Positions 46,791-58,590 of a DNA stretch of 64,000 nt are shown in pieces. The stretch covers positions 65,599,492 to 65,663,491 of the forward strand of contig NC_057867.1 of assembly GCF_019393635.1 (NCBI RefSeq), in the 5' to 3' direction. Position 1 is the stretch's first letter. Each line of letters starts with the position of its first letter. The position numbers and the translations under genes are program-made. The notes under the pieces are model-generated. The model saw nothing but the letters and a program-made list of their open reading frames with translations. It did not search any database and was not told the origin of the DNA. This DNA comes from Dromiciops gliroides. Its lineage: Eukaryota; Chordata; Mammalia; Microbiotheria; Microbiotheriidae.

Positions 46791-47491
46791 CTTAGGAATT
46801 CCTCTTTAAAGAATTACACCCTCTTGCACACAAAACGTAGTTAGAATAAGGTGATAGTTTATTTAGGAGCAAGGGAAGGGAAGGGTGGGGGGAGGGAAAC
46901 CATGAAAGAAATCCTTGGACTTTTCATGGGGAGATTTGGCATAAAGCACACGGCTCAGAGGTACCAAATCTCCTCCAACAGGAGACTGGAAGGTACCTTT
47001 ATAGAGGCCTGATGGGGGTGGACCATCTGCCTGTGGAAAGTTCCTTTAGTGAAGGTGGACCATCCCCCACTGGTGGTAGCTGGGGGAATTGGGTGAGGAG
47101 TGGAGGACCATCCCCCACTGGTAGTGACTAGAGGAATTGGGTGAGGGGTGGCTACGGACCCCTCTTCAGGACACAAAGGCCGCAGCCACACCCAAATTTA
47201 TCTCCCCAGGGTAAGGGAGACCAGAATGAAGGGTAGGATTCCGAAGCTAGCTCAGTCCGATTTGGTTCAACTTATCTCTCTAGGCGTTATCTGTCCTCTG
47301 GTTTAGTTTCTCAAGGAGAAGATTCCTTGGTGTGCCCCAGAGAACTTCTGGGGTGCTCTGCACCCCATGACAGCTTTCGAAAAGCCACTGTGGCGAATGC
47401 GATAATGAGGCAATTAAGCAAGGTTGGCCTTGCTGCAGTAAAGGCCCAGTTGAGATTACACAACATAAATTTGTAGTGGATTCAGTCACCA
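46783..47491 (-). mobile_element. Solo-LTR-like element of an endogenous retrovirus
   Basis: On the minus strand it begins TGTGGTGACTG and could end ...CCCCA. A TATAAA box (46998-47003) is followed 140 bp downstream by AATAAA (46858-46863), the order expected for U3-R-U5. A 48-bp enhancer-like direct repeat (47057-47104, 47105-47152) lies upstream of the TATA box. It interrupts the L2 fossil. No internal viral genes and no clean target duplication were found, so the edges are approximate. Confidence 0.6.
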
Positions 47492-48176
47492 CAGTTTTGG
47501 GAATAATCCAGGGCTAAGGCTTGATAGGGCAGGATCAGTGATAGGCTAAGGGAGCAAGCTATTCAAGAGGACAGTGTCGAGTTGAACTGGTTCACCAAAG
47601 GAGGGGAAGAGAATGTAGCCAATGCAGGGTGATGATCTGGGAAAAAATGAAGGGATCAAGGGATTTGTGGTCACATTGAGGACAAAGAAGAGTTTGGGTT
47701 TGCTAGGCAAAGAGAGAGTTGGAATGACAGACTGTGGTTAGATGAGGGAATTTCAGAGTCTATTAACATAGAACTGGAGCACTTGTGGGTGCTGGCAAGA
47801 TCAAGCATGACCATCTCTGCATGGAGCTGAGATGGGGTGGAGGAGTAGACCATGTGAAATGTGGAAGTTGAGGAAATTGGAGGTAAAGGTGTTTGAGAGA
47901 GTGTCAGGATGTATGTTAAAGTCCCCTGGTTTGAGGCCAAGAAGTGGAGAGAAGGGAAAGATTTGTGAAGCAGGCACTGACGTCATTAAGGAAAGAAGGA
48001 GAGCACCAGAGTTTTCATTGGGTGGTAGTTATGCACTGGGTAAACCTCAAAGGAGAAAAAATCACTGAGTGAAAGAGGGAGAGGGAGAGCCTGAAAGTGG
48101 CAATGGAGAGCAAAGAGGATTCTAATTCCCCCCACCTCAACTGATGAGTAAAAGGAATGAGTAAAAATGCAACCAG

Positions 48177-48313
48177 GGCAGGGGGCAGCTAGGTAGAGCA
48201 GTGGATAAAGCATGGGTCCTGTATTCAGGAGGACCTGAGTTCAAATCTGGTCTCACACTTACTAGCTGTGTGACCCTGAGCAAGTCACTTAACCCTTATT
48301 GCCCCGCAAAAAA
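48177..48313 (+). repeat. WSINE-type SINE nested in L2
   Basis: aaaaatgcaaccag is identical at 48163-48176 and 48314-48327. Confidence 0.96.
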
Positions 48314-49412
48314 AAAAATGCAACCAGTGTTAGAAAGGGCGGCCAGGGAGGCTATGTCATCAGGAAGGATCCAGGTCTGGATGAGAAACAGAAGTTAAAA
48401 GGAGTGGGAAAGCAAAAGATGTAAAATGGAAATAAGTTTGATACCTGCAGAGTACACATTCCAGAGAGCACAGTGGAAGGGGTGGGTATCTTAGAGTCTG
48501 ACAGGGAGAGGGAGGTGTAGATTGAGAGAGATAGGAATAAGGGAATAGCCAATGGAGTATGGAGAATGAAACAGGGCTTCAGGATCACTGGGACAAGGAG
48601 AGTATGACTGGACTGGAGTTGGAGTTAATCTTTGATGAAAGAGATCAGCAGAGTTTTTAACATCCATAACAACTCATTAGGGGTTCAGCCTAAGGATGGT
48701 ATCTTCTGAGGTTGTTAGGCAGCTCAAGTGAGGGGACCAGTTTGGGAAGCTGATAAAATAGTGTTTCTTTCCTATCCCTGCAGGCAGACTAGACCAGGCA
48801 GAGGGATCAGGAAGGAATGTCATCTCTCTGTCCTGCAAAAAAGAAGTCAGCTCAAGGGACCAGAACCCAGTGGAATTGTATGAGATAGGGAAACTTCTTG
48901 AGCAGAGCAACTCTCAAGATAGAAGAGGGTCATGCAGATGGCCGGGGTGCTGGGATGAACTGCTACAGGTAATTTATTCTATAGACTTATAATGCCAGAC
49001 TGAGGAATTTTTTAATCTTGGAGGCAGTTACTGCTTGCTTTTTGAACAGAGTAATAATATGGTCTGCCATGTGAATATTAGTAAGGTTATTTTGACAGTT
49101 GTATAAAGGATATTTTGGAGATGGAAGAGATTGGGGACAGGAAGACCAATAAAGAGGGAATTATAATAATACAGGCAAGAGATGATGAGGGCCTGAAATG
49201 GCTGGAGCTATGTGAGTAGAGAGAGGAAAGATGTGAGAAATGTTATAGAAGTATAATTGACAGGATATAGCAAATTTTTGCATGTATGGGGGTGGCAGAG
49301 AGCAAAGGAGAAGGAAGAGTCAAAGGTGATGCTTTAGATTTTGAAACTAGATCATTGAGAATGTGGTGATTCCATCAAGAAAAACAGAGGAGTTTGAAAA
49401 ATGGTGGATTTA

Positions 49413-50352
49413 CTTTAAAATTTTTTTGTTGTTTTTAAATATTTTATTTTTCCAATTACATCTAAAAACAATTTTTAACATTAATATTTAAAAATTTTGA
49501 GCTCTGGGGCAGCTAGGTGGCGCAGTGGATAGAGCACCAGCCCTGGAGTCAGGAGGACCTGAGTTCAAATCTGATCGCAGACACTTAACAATTACTAGCC
49601 CTGTGACCCTGAGCAAGTCACTTAACCCCAATTGCCTCACAAAAAAAAATTTTTTTGAGCTCCAAATTCTCTTCCTCCCTTCCTTCCCCTCTCATTGAGA
49701 AGAAAAGCAATTTGATTTAGGTTTTATAAGTGCAGTCATGCAAAACATATTTCCATATTAGTCATGTTGTGAAAGAAAACACAGACCAAAAAATAACATG
49801 AAAAGAAGTAAAAAAAAAATATAGTATGGTTCAATCTGCATTAAGACTCCATCAGTTCTTTCTCTGGAGGTGGATGGCATTTTTCATCATAAGTCCTTTG
49901 GAATTGTCTTGGATCTTTGTTTTGCTGAGAATAGCTGAGCCATTTATACTTCATCATTGTACAATGTATAATGTTCTGGTTCTGCTCACTTCACTTTGTA
50001 TATTCATATAAGACTTTCAAGGTTTTTCTGAAAACATCCTGCTCATCACTTCTTATAGCACAATAGTATTCCATCACAATCATATACCACAACTTGTTCA
50101 GCCATTCCTCTAACTTTCCAGTTCGATGCTACCACAAAAAGAACAGCTATAAAAATTTTTGTACATAGAGGTCCTTTTCCTTTTTTATCTCTTTGGGATA
50201 CAGACCTAGTAGTAGTAGTATTGCTGGGTCAAATGGTTTGCACAGTTTTATATCCTTTTAGGCATAATTCCAAATTACTTTCCAGAATTGTTGGATCAGT
50301 TCAGAATTCTACCAAGAGTGCATTAATGTCCCAATTTTCCCACATCCAAAGG
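49413..50352 (-). mobile_element. 5'-truncated L1 inserted in the L2 fossil
   Basis: T-rich tail at the left; 10-bp ggtggattta flanks at 49403-49412 and 50353-50362. Contains reverse ORF2 C-terminal sequence such as catcagttctttctctggag and ccacaacttgttcagccatt. Confidence 0.9.
49505..49652 (+). repeat. MAR1-type SINE nested in L1
   Basis: ttttgagctc flanks at 49495-49504 and 49653-49662; third layer of the nest. Confidence 0.93.
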
Positions 50353-50647
50353 GGTGGATTTAGAGGGAAAGGTGATCCATTTAGTTTTGCACATGTTGGG
50401 TTTGAGATACCAGAAGGACATCCAGGTAGAGATGCTTAGCAAGGAGTTAAAGATATGGGGCTGATGTTCAAAGGTAAGATTAGGGTTTGATATATAGATT
50501 TCCCCATAGTGTCATAGATAATAAATAGCACAATCCTCTGGTTCCAAATCCTCTGCTCTTTCCATTATACTACATGAAGATTTTAAGAAGAATGGCAGTT
50601 CCAGATATATGAACCATGTAAATTAAGCTAGTATGCCAAATGGTAGA

Positions 50648-50882
50648 GATAATTCGTTGTTGTTGAGTTGTTTCAGTCATGACTGACTCTTCATGACATC
50701 GCTTGGTTTGCTGCTTCCTTCTCCAGCTCATTTGACAGATGAGGAAACTGAGGCAAAAAGAGTTAAGTGACTTTCCCAGAATCACACAGCTAGTAAGTGT
50801 CCGAGGCCAAATTTGAACTCAGGAAGATGAGTCTTCCTGACTCCAAATTCAGCGTTCTATCCACTGCGCCACCTGGTGGCCC
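50648..50882 (-). repeat. Long composite tRNA-derived SINE
   Basis: gttgtttcagtcatgactga, tttgacagatgaggaaactg and the body ending ccactgcgccacctgg. Confidence 0.88.
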
Positions 50883-50884
50883 TG

Positions 50885-51660
50885 TAGAGATGACAGTTGC
50901 TAACAGCATACCCAAGTGAACAGGATGGGAAGAAAAACAATTTAGTAAAATTTTTTCATTCCCATTTCCTTAATTTCTGTGTCTCCCTTTCTCTTCCTCT
51001 CTTTTATTCACTCTGTCTCTCCCCCTCTTCCTCTTTCCCTCTTATGCCCTCTCTTCTTTCTCTTTTAACTAGCCCCAAGGAAAAAAACTTTGACATTTCT
51101 TGGTATGTTTATATTTATTAAGGACTGACTGATTGAATAAAGGTTTATGTTCACTGTCATTAATTTTAAAAGCATGTGGGTTGAATGTTTTATACTACTC
51201 TAATAAAAAAATCAAATTAATTTGCTTTTTACTTGTATGCCACCCTTGATTCATTTTTATTTCCAGCGGGGGTCAGTGTCCTCAGTAGGAAAAATGTTTT
51301 AAAAGCTTCTATTCCCTTAAATTCTTTCTCTTTTCCTTAGATGAACTCAGTGTTTTAAGGATTCACGGCCCCATTTTCTCCAAGAAGCTGTGCTGTATGT
51401 ACTTTCTTTATAAATCAACACCCACTAAGCATCTGCTTAGTTTATTTAGCTTAAACACCACCCTCAATACCTAAAAGAAGTTTTCATTTTAGGAATAAGT
51501 GTAACATGGTTGACTGTGGTGTCACTCCTCACTGCCAGGCCTGTTCAAGTTCCAGGGTAGCCTGAGGGGTTTGGGGTATCTCTCTTCTCTGCCATTGGCT
51601 TAGCTCCTATCAGCTGTGCCCCCCCCATTTTAAGAACCCAGTGACTAGTACCCCATTTCC
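50885..51660. other. Intergenic stretch, unrecognised
   Basis: CT-rich near 50970-51060; no element or gene recognised. Confidence 0.4.
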
Positions 51661-51679
51661 ATTTAACTACTTAACATTT

Positions 51680-51821
51680 GGGGGGGTAGGGCAATTGGGG
51701 TTAAGTGACTTGCCCAGGGTCACACAGCTAGTAAGTGTCAAGTGTCTGAGGCCAGATTTGAACTCAGGTCCTTCTGAATCCAGGGCCAGGTGCTCTATCC
51801 ACTGTGCCACCTAGCTGCTCC
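51680..51821 (-). repeat. MAR1-type SINE
   Basis: Perfect 16-bp taactacttaacattt at 51664-51679 and 51822-51837. Confidence 0.97.
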
Positions 51822-51915
51822 TAACTACTTAACATTTTTAAGATGTAAAAGACTGTCTTTTACAAAGAGCTATTTACTTCACAGATATAGGTAGAACAAA
51901 CATACAACTATTTCT

Positions 51916-52086
51916 TTTTTTGTTATGTTTTGTTTTGTTTTTTAGGCCGGGCAATGAGGGTTAAGTGACTTGCCCAGGGTCACACAGCTAGTAAGTGCTA
52001 AGTGTCTGAGGTCGGATTTGAACTCAGGTCCTCCTGAATCCAGGGCTGGTGCTTTATCCACTGTGCCACCCAGCAGCCCTGAAATG
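51916..52086 (-). repeat. WSINE-type SINE
   Basis: 13-bp tacaactatttct at 51903-51915 and 52087-52099. Confidence 0.96.
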
Positions 52087-52264
52087 TACAACTATTTCTC
52101 CCAACACTTTAGAGGGATAGATTAGGCTCATCATTTAGTTGAGTTCCTACATAACATCAATCCTCACCAAATTCATATCCAAAGCCACTGAACCAGGGAT
52201 CCTCAAGGCATTGATGCTAGGCTTGGATTCCTGTACTCCTAAATTCCCATAGCTTGAGCTTTTA

Positions 52265-52615
52265 ACCCAGAAGTGAGACTTCTCCAAGCCTCTTAACATC
52301 TTTAAGTCTCAGTTTCCTCTTCTCTAAAATGAAGGAATTGGACGTGCTGGCCTCTAGTGTCCTTTCCAGCTCTGAATCTACAGTTCTCTGATTGCCTTCT
52401 TTTCCTTCCACAGAGGACATCATAAATATTTGTTTACTTCTGTCCTCCCCCATCCCCTGCACAGCATGGCTGAGTATATCTTCGTAGAGGCAGTGTAGTA
52501 TAATCTTTTCTCCTCTCTGGGCCTCAAGTTCCTCAGAGGTGAAATGGAGATTGGACTGGATGATCTAAGGTTCCCTCAGACTCTAAATCCTATGAATCTA
52601 TCTATGTACAGCGCC
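52265..52615 (+). repeat. Two MIR 3' halves in tandem
   Basis: ctcagtttcctcttctctaa with cctttccagctctgaatcta, then ctctctgggcctcaagttcc with ggttccctcagactctaaat. Confidence 0.65.
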
Positions 52616-53027
52616 TTATACAGTCATAAATGTTTGTTTTATGAACAAATGAATGAGTTGTCATTCTCCACTAAAATGCATTCAAGAAACAGAAAGTGTA
52701 CTATAAAAATGTTCTAGAACAGACAGTCAGACCGCAGAAATGAAATCTGTATGATATGGTTAATTATGTTAGTAGCAGGGGAAGCTCAAAATTTACTGCT
52801 CTGTGTGTGCTTCAGATATTACAGCAACAGCGATGGATCATTAAGGATCATTCCTTCCTTTACATTCTGTTCTTTTTGGGAATATAAAAATAACCTGTCT
52901 AATGAAGCAATTCTGAGTGTTGAAGTCAATCCTTACTTACATGTCCAAACACAGATTTCAGGTGTTTTGGTTTAGAGTGTTCAGGACAATTTTTCAATTC
53001 ATGCAATAATAACTAGAATAATAGCAT

Positions 53028-53272
53028 ATAGGTGGCGCAGTGGATAGAGTGCTAGGCTTGGAACCAGGAAAACTCATCTTACTAAGTTCAAATTTGGACT
53101 TAGACACTTACTAGCCTTGTGACCCAGGGCAAGTCACTTTTTTTTGCCTCAGTTCCTCATCTGTAAAATGAGCTAGAGAAGGAGATGGTAAACCACTCCA
53201 GTATCTCTGCCAAGAAAACCCCAAATGCTGTTATGAAGAGTCAGACATGACTGAAACGACTGAATAACAGCA
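53028..53272 (+). repeat. Long composite tRNA-derived SINE, plus orientation
   Basis: aggtggcgcagtggatagag, then cctcatctgtaaaatgagct, ggtaaaccactccagtatc and gactgaaacgactgaataac. Confidence 0.88.
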
Positions 53273-53279
53273 AAAGCTC

Positions 53280-54430
53280 TCTATAACAAATTGGAGGAAG
53301 AGGTAGATCTGACAGTTATAAACCACAGCTGGGCCCAAGGCGCTAGGGCATTGCATTCTTTCTCCTCCTTTTCAGCTCTGGATGCAAGCGTATGGTTCAG
53401 ACAAGGTTCAATAACTGGTCACCTAGAAGAGAGGTCAAATTCCTTTGCTCACATTATTTGGCTCATTATACCCCATCCCCATCCCCTGCCCTGAGAAGAT
53501 TGACTGAAAATTTAGTTTTAGTTCAAGTTTAGGGTATCCGCAAAGGCAAGTGTTGAAATTTATTCCATGTACAATATTAATCAGGAATGGACAGCTATTT
53601 GTTTCCTACACATTAAAGAAATGTTTAACACACATAAGACTTAGAAGCATTTATTTATGAAAAGACTTAAAAGCGTATACCTTAACATAACTGTCATTAT
53701 ATTCTTCTAGGAGGTTGAGACTTAAACATAAAAACATAAATCCATTTATGGGACTTCTGAAAGGTGTTTACATTTCACTTTGTGTCACTACTATCTCTAT
53801 AAATTGAAATCCATGTATTTCGTCCAGTGAGGCCAGGATTGGGGCTCACCCACTGGCCAGTTGTCATCTTCTCCAAGAGCTCTTGAGTAGTTGCCAAGAA
53901 CTTCCACAAAGGGAAGCCAATACCCACTGAGGATCTAGGATCTCCAACCTCTTCATTTCTCGAGGTTGCCTTCAAGATTGGACAATGTTTGCTTGCCTAG
54001 ACTCAGGAAAGGAAACGCAAAGCAAAATTGGTAGCCAGGGGTCCAAGGCCCAGGCTCAGGTCATCTATCTGTGTGTCTACTCTAGCTGCCATGTGGGAGC
54101 AATAGTCATTTCTCTGCCTTTTCCCCCAACCCCTTCAGGGATAGATTCTAGCAGACCTGACATGACCTGCAGCTAGGAAGAGAAGAACAAATAGAGAGGG
54201 TCCAGAAAGGGGACTGTTCCATTAGCCCCAGAGCCCCCATTCCTTTAGTGCTGAGTCATACATGGCCACTGAAAGCAGCTAGGGACTTTATCATCCCCAA
54301 AATGCCGAAGCATGGAGCTAGCACACATGGTCGACAGGAAGCAGGCAGGGCAATTCTGCGCTTACTCTGTTACATAGAGATAGAGAACTTGTATTTAGAG
54401 GGTAAATACTCATATTAACCATAATGAAGT
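53280..54430. other. Intergenic stretch, unrecognised
   Basis: No element or gene recognised. Confidence 0.4.
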
Positions 54431-54432
54431 AG

Positions 54433-54526
54433 AGGTTAGTAATGTGCAGGAATGACTATGCAACCTCTCCTTAAACATTATCAACTATGCAGGGGATGCA
54501 TAGTCATTCCTGTACTTATCAACCTA
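54433..54526. mobile_element. Hairpin-forming element, possible MITE
   Basis: Perfect 16-bp arms caggaatgactatgca at 54447-54462 and its complement at 54497-54512, extending with mismatches to outer AGGTT/AACCT ends. The outer sequence resembles a mariner terminal repeat. A fold-back RNA is the alternative. Confidence 0.5.
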
Positions 54527-54529
54527 TAT

Positions 54530-55660
54530 TTAAAAAGAAACTATCTTTAGTAGTTCAAGCAATTAAGTAATAAGGAACCTATTCATTAAAATACAATTCA
54601 TTCATCCCCCTAATCCCTCAGGACTAATTCCAGAGCCCTGAGGAAAAACTGTAGCTGAGTTCATTGCATGGACCCATCCGGAAAACTGGGAGTTCCTTCA
54701 GTTGGCACAGAGCATGAGCTTTGATATTCTTCCTTATATTATGCTTATCTGTGTACAGGTCGTTTACCACTTCTCTCCAACAAAAACACTCAATTCTTTG
54801 AGGTAAGGGACTGTATTTTTTGTTATTCTTGTGTAAGGAACCCAACCTACCTAGTAGGCCTTAAGGCTATTATTGCATTATAGCTTAGCTCAATAGAAGA
54901 ATATACAAACAATGACTTTGATCATCAGCAAAAGGTTAAGTTGTATTTAGTATCCTATGGTAATGTAGTTCTTTTGTGGTTTTGTTGAATGGAGTCCCTG
55001 AAATTTTTGAGGGGATGTAGGCTGGCAATTTGACAGGCAGAATTTGCCAAATGTTAAAAGGAATTTTTAACCCCACGTCAAGTAGTTGGCATGGGCCAAG
55101 AATTTCAAGCAACAGAATCAGTCAAAAGATGAAAATTAATCTTAACTAGAGGGCTTCTGCCTGCTGCTTTGTGGAGTGTGGTTGTCCAGGTTTCTTTGCT
55201 ATGCCCTGGGGCTGTGTTATTAACATAGCAACCATAGGAAGAGTGAAGACCAGCAGATGTTAACACAGAGCAGCTCCTCAAATATGGCAACTGTAGATCA
55301 CTGGACATGACCAGTGGAGATGCCTAGCAGAGGCATGACACTTCATCACAGAATGGTGACATGATATACAGCAAGAAGTAGGGAAAAGAGCACAATATCA
55401 CTGGAGAATATCAAGAGTTCTACAGCATCAGTTATATAAATTGCCCTGGCCACACATGGACTTCTGTATGTGAGCTCCTCTGGTCACTTGTTACCTGCAA
55501 ATGTCTTTACATACATGTTTCGTGTGTGTTTGCCCCATAATTCATATCTCAAACAACTGTTCTCTTCACATGTGCATTCTCCCCTCCTTTACTGGTGGAA
55601 ATTAACCAGTGGGAAAGTGTTCCCCCATGTATATGGGAGGTCCTATTGTGCTCATTTAAT
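54530..55660. other. Intergenic stretch, unrecognised
   Basis: No element or gene recognised. Confidence 0.4.
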
Positions 55661-55676
55661 TTTACCATGCTATTTG

Positions 55677-55823
55677 TTTTTGTTGTTGTTGTTTTCAGGC
55701 AATGGGGGTTAAGTGACTTGCTCAGGGTCACACAGCTAGTGTCAAGTGTCTGAGGCCGGATTTGAACTCAGGTACTCCTGAATCCAGAGCCGGCGCTTTA
55801 ACCACTGTGCCATCTAGCTGCCC
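55677..55823 (-). repeat. MAR1-type SINE
   Basis: taccatgctatttg at 55663-55676 and a one-mismatch copy at 55824-55837. Confidence 0.95.
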
Positions 55824-55974
55824 TACCATGCTGTTTGATAAAATGTCTTTTGCTTTGAGACATTTCTTTTTTTTTTTTTGGTTGACTTAGTAAAAATAAA
55901 CATCAGTATAGAGAATTGTAAGTTATGAGTTGACCTATAATGTGCCTCAAGCTTGGGGTAGTTTTCTGAGGGCT

Positions 55975-56065
55975 GACATGTGAGAGACACCTCAGGTGCT
56001 ATGCTTGTATCCCTAGTGCCTACCACACTTCCTTGCACATAGTAGACACTTTAGTAATTGTTGTT
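55975..56065 (+). mobile_element. L2-type LINE 3' terminal fragment
   Basis: gcttgtatccctagtgccta and ttgcacatagtagacacttt match the L2 3' end. Confidence 0.55.
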
Positions 56066-56399
56066 AAGGGCTAAAATTGTCTAAAATATCTAATGAGTGG
56101 TCACCAATAAATTATAAGCTTTAGCAAGAGTTAGACTTTTAAGCATTTATTAAGGAGAATAAGAATTTGGTAAAGAGAGAGAGAAAGGCCTAGATTCCTA
56201 TCTATTAAAGGGAGAGGGCATTTCTAGCTCCCCTCTCCACCAGCGTCCTCAGGAAAAAGAGTGAGACTGAGCTGCCAGTCTCTTCCTTCCTCCTCCCACT
56301 AGCCCACGTCACTTCCTGACACCAAAGAAAAGACTCCTGGTCTTGCCCTCAAAGACCTTCGCTTCATGGGCAGAACTCTTCTACAGTGAGTCTCCAGCA

Positions 56400-56620
56400 G
56401 GTGGCGTCATTCCAATCGTTACATTGTCAAGTGGAATCCTGGCTCTGACACTTACTTATCAGCTGGGTAACCATAGACAAATTGCTCTATATCTATAATC
56501 CTAAGTATTCTTATCTATAAGATGGGGATAATAATGTTTGTACTACCTATTCCACTGTTATTGTGAGGAAAGTGATTTGCAAACTAGAAAGTATTATAGA
56601 AATCTGAGCTATTATTGGTC
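56400..56620 (+). repeat. MIR-type SINE
   Basis: ggctctgacacttacttatc, cttatctataagatgggga and attattgtgaggaaagtg-like core, ending tctgagctattattg. Confidence 0.72.
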
Positions 56621-56624
56621 CAGC

Positions 56625-57105
56625 ACTCACCCTCATTTTCATTAGAACTTTCTAGTTTGTATAACAGTAAATAGCACGAAAATGCTATGTGAAACAGAAG
56701 AGCAGAGAATACCACACCTCTAGCAAGAAAGAGCTGAGCAGAGGACAATTTACATCTACACTACTCTTAAGCATGGATGTAACAAAGTGGTGCATTGTTT
56801 GTCAAACTGATGCCTCAGTTTTTCTAGCTATAAAATAAAAGCAGGGAACATTTTAATACATTTTAAGTGCACTGAAAAACATTCTACAGATATAACTTAC
56901 TATTGTAACATCTCCCTGGAACTCAGTTTTTTGGGATCATAGCTAAAAACTGGGACATGAGCGTCAATGACCATTCAACAACCAAAATAACTATTAGAAA
57001 TGGCAAATATTAAAGCTCATGCATTTTATATATAGTAGAATGCCACTCAGAACCTGTTTCTTGTAGTTTTATATTCAATTTTAACCAGTTAAGATTTACT
57101 GATTT
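56625..57105. other. Intergenic stretch, unrecognised
   Basis: AT-rich; nothing recognised. Confidence 0.4.
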
Positions 57106-57107
57106 AT

Positions 57108-57206
57108 AAGGTCCTTGAGGGGAGGAACCTTGCTATCTTCTTCATCCTTGTATCTCTCACAGTGTTTCATAGACTTTCTTGCTCAATAAGTGTTTATTGA
57201 ATAAAT
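57108..57206 (+). mobile_element. L2-type LINE 3' terminal fragment
   Basis: ggtccttgaggggaggaacc, cttgtatctctcacagtgtt and caataagtgtttattgaata. Confidence 0.65.
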
Positions 57207-57338
57207 AAGGGCTATTAGGTTATCTGGTTTTCAAACTCATAGCATATTAAAAGCAACAAATTGGGAAAGGGAGACTACTACAGCATTTTGGTCCTATAGT
57301 ACTTCATATTGCTGATATCAGTAAAAAGTGACACTTGA

Positions 57339-57480
57339 GGGACAGCTAGGTGGCGCAGTGGATAAAGCACCAGCCTTAGATTCAGGAGGACCCGAGTTCA
57401 AATCCGACCTCAGACACTTGACACCTACTAGCTGTGTGACCCTGGCCAAGTCCTTAACCCTCATTGCCCTGCAAAAACAA
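57339..57480 (+). repeat. WSINE-type SINE
   Basis: aaaaagtgacacttga at 57323-57338 and a one-mismatch copy at 57481-57496. Confidence 0.95.
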
Positions 57481-58451
57481 AAAAAGTGACAGTTGATAGA
57501 TTGACAGTGAGAGAAGAAACAGAAAAAAAACATTACAAATCTGACACAAACATGAATTTTAAAACTCCAGCATTTCAGGATCATTTAATGTAGGGGCAGA
57601 GGACCTGGTATAGCTAAGTAGGCCCTGAGACCATCTATTAACTATATCATAGCTAAGTTCAATTGTAGAATATCTCAACAAAGACCCTCAATATCAGGAA
57701 AAAAGTTAAATTGTGTTCAGAATCCTATGTTTTAGAAGTCAGGGACATGCTCTTAGAAAAAGTTTCATCATTGGGCAGAGCCAAGATGGTGGAGTAAAGG
57801 CAGCGACTTGCCTGGGCTTTCCCAAATCGCCTTCCAAACAACTTTAACATAATGCCTCAAAATGAATTTTGGAGGGACAGAATCAACAAAAGGATGGAGT
57901 GAAACAATTTTCCTGCCCAAGACAACTAAGGTGAGCAGGAAAAGATTTATCTCCCTGAGATGAGAATGGAGTATAGTTCAACACAGGCTGCACCTCAGCA
58001 AGCCAGAAGCAGGCCATGGGGTAACTGAATAGGCAGCAGTGGCTTCTGGAGTTCTCAGACTACAGATGGTAAGAGGGTCGGACAACTGGTCAGAGCGAGA
58101 TTATAGGAATGCTGGCACTGGGTGCAGGACTTTGTTGCATTGCCTATATTCAGTTCTAAGTCACAGGCCCAAGCAAGGAGGAGCACTAGCATGCTAGAGC
58201 ATGTAGCCAGAGGAGAGTGAAGACCCTGTTGATATTTCTAAGGTGGAAAAGAATGCCTCTGGTCTCTCAAAAACCAGAATACCAGGAGCAGTGGCCACAC
58301 CTCTCCCTAGATCATACCACCTTGGAAGAACTAGAAACTTACAGAATCTCAGAACTAGCTCTAAAACAGTAACACAAAAACCTGAAGCTTGACACAGTGC
58401 CCCCTCCACCCCAGGAGGAGAGCCCAACTTTAACATAAAGTTAAAAGTCAA

Positions 58452-58590
58452 GGGGCAGCTAGGTGTGCAGTGGATAAAGCACCAGCCCTGAATTCAGGAG
58501 GACCTGAGTTCAAATCCAGCCTCAGACTCCTGACACTTACTATCTGTGTGACCCTGGGCAAGTCACTTAACCCTCATTGCCTGGCCCCAA
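58452..58590 (+). repeat. WSINE-type SINE in the HAL1-like element
   Basis: aaaagtcaa flanks at 58443-58451 and 58591-58599. Confidence 0.94.

Larger units (their letters stand above)
45138..48960 (-). mobile_element. Long L2-type LINE fossil
   Basis: Its 3' end lies at the left (caatagacatttattatggt) and its 5' part at the right. A minus-strand frame near 47930 reads LKPGDFNIHPDTLSNTF, the GDFNIH motif of an APE-type endonuclease, followed by NFHISHG. A frameshifted piece then reads LDLASTHKC...SNHSLSFQLS. No frame is intact. It is interrupted by SINEs (45420-45571, 48177-48313) and an LTR-like element (46783-47491). Confidence 0.8.
48990..50525 (-). mobile_element. Second L2-type LINE fossil, split by an L1
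   Basis: The left part (48990-49412) has ggaagaccaataaagaggga and agagatgatgagggcctga. The right part (50353-50525) continues with catgttgggtttgagatacc and gacatccaggtagagatgc. Both match the reverse L2 RT region also present in the neighbouring copy. Confidence 0.7.

Noticed and set aside
47671..47986. Overlapping minus frames with GDFNIH motif
   Set aside because: They are a decayed L2-type endonuclease with frameshifts, not a host gene.
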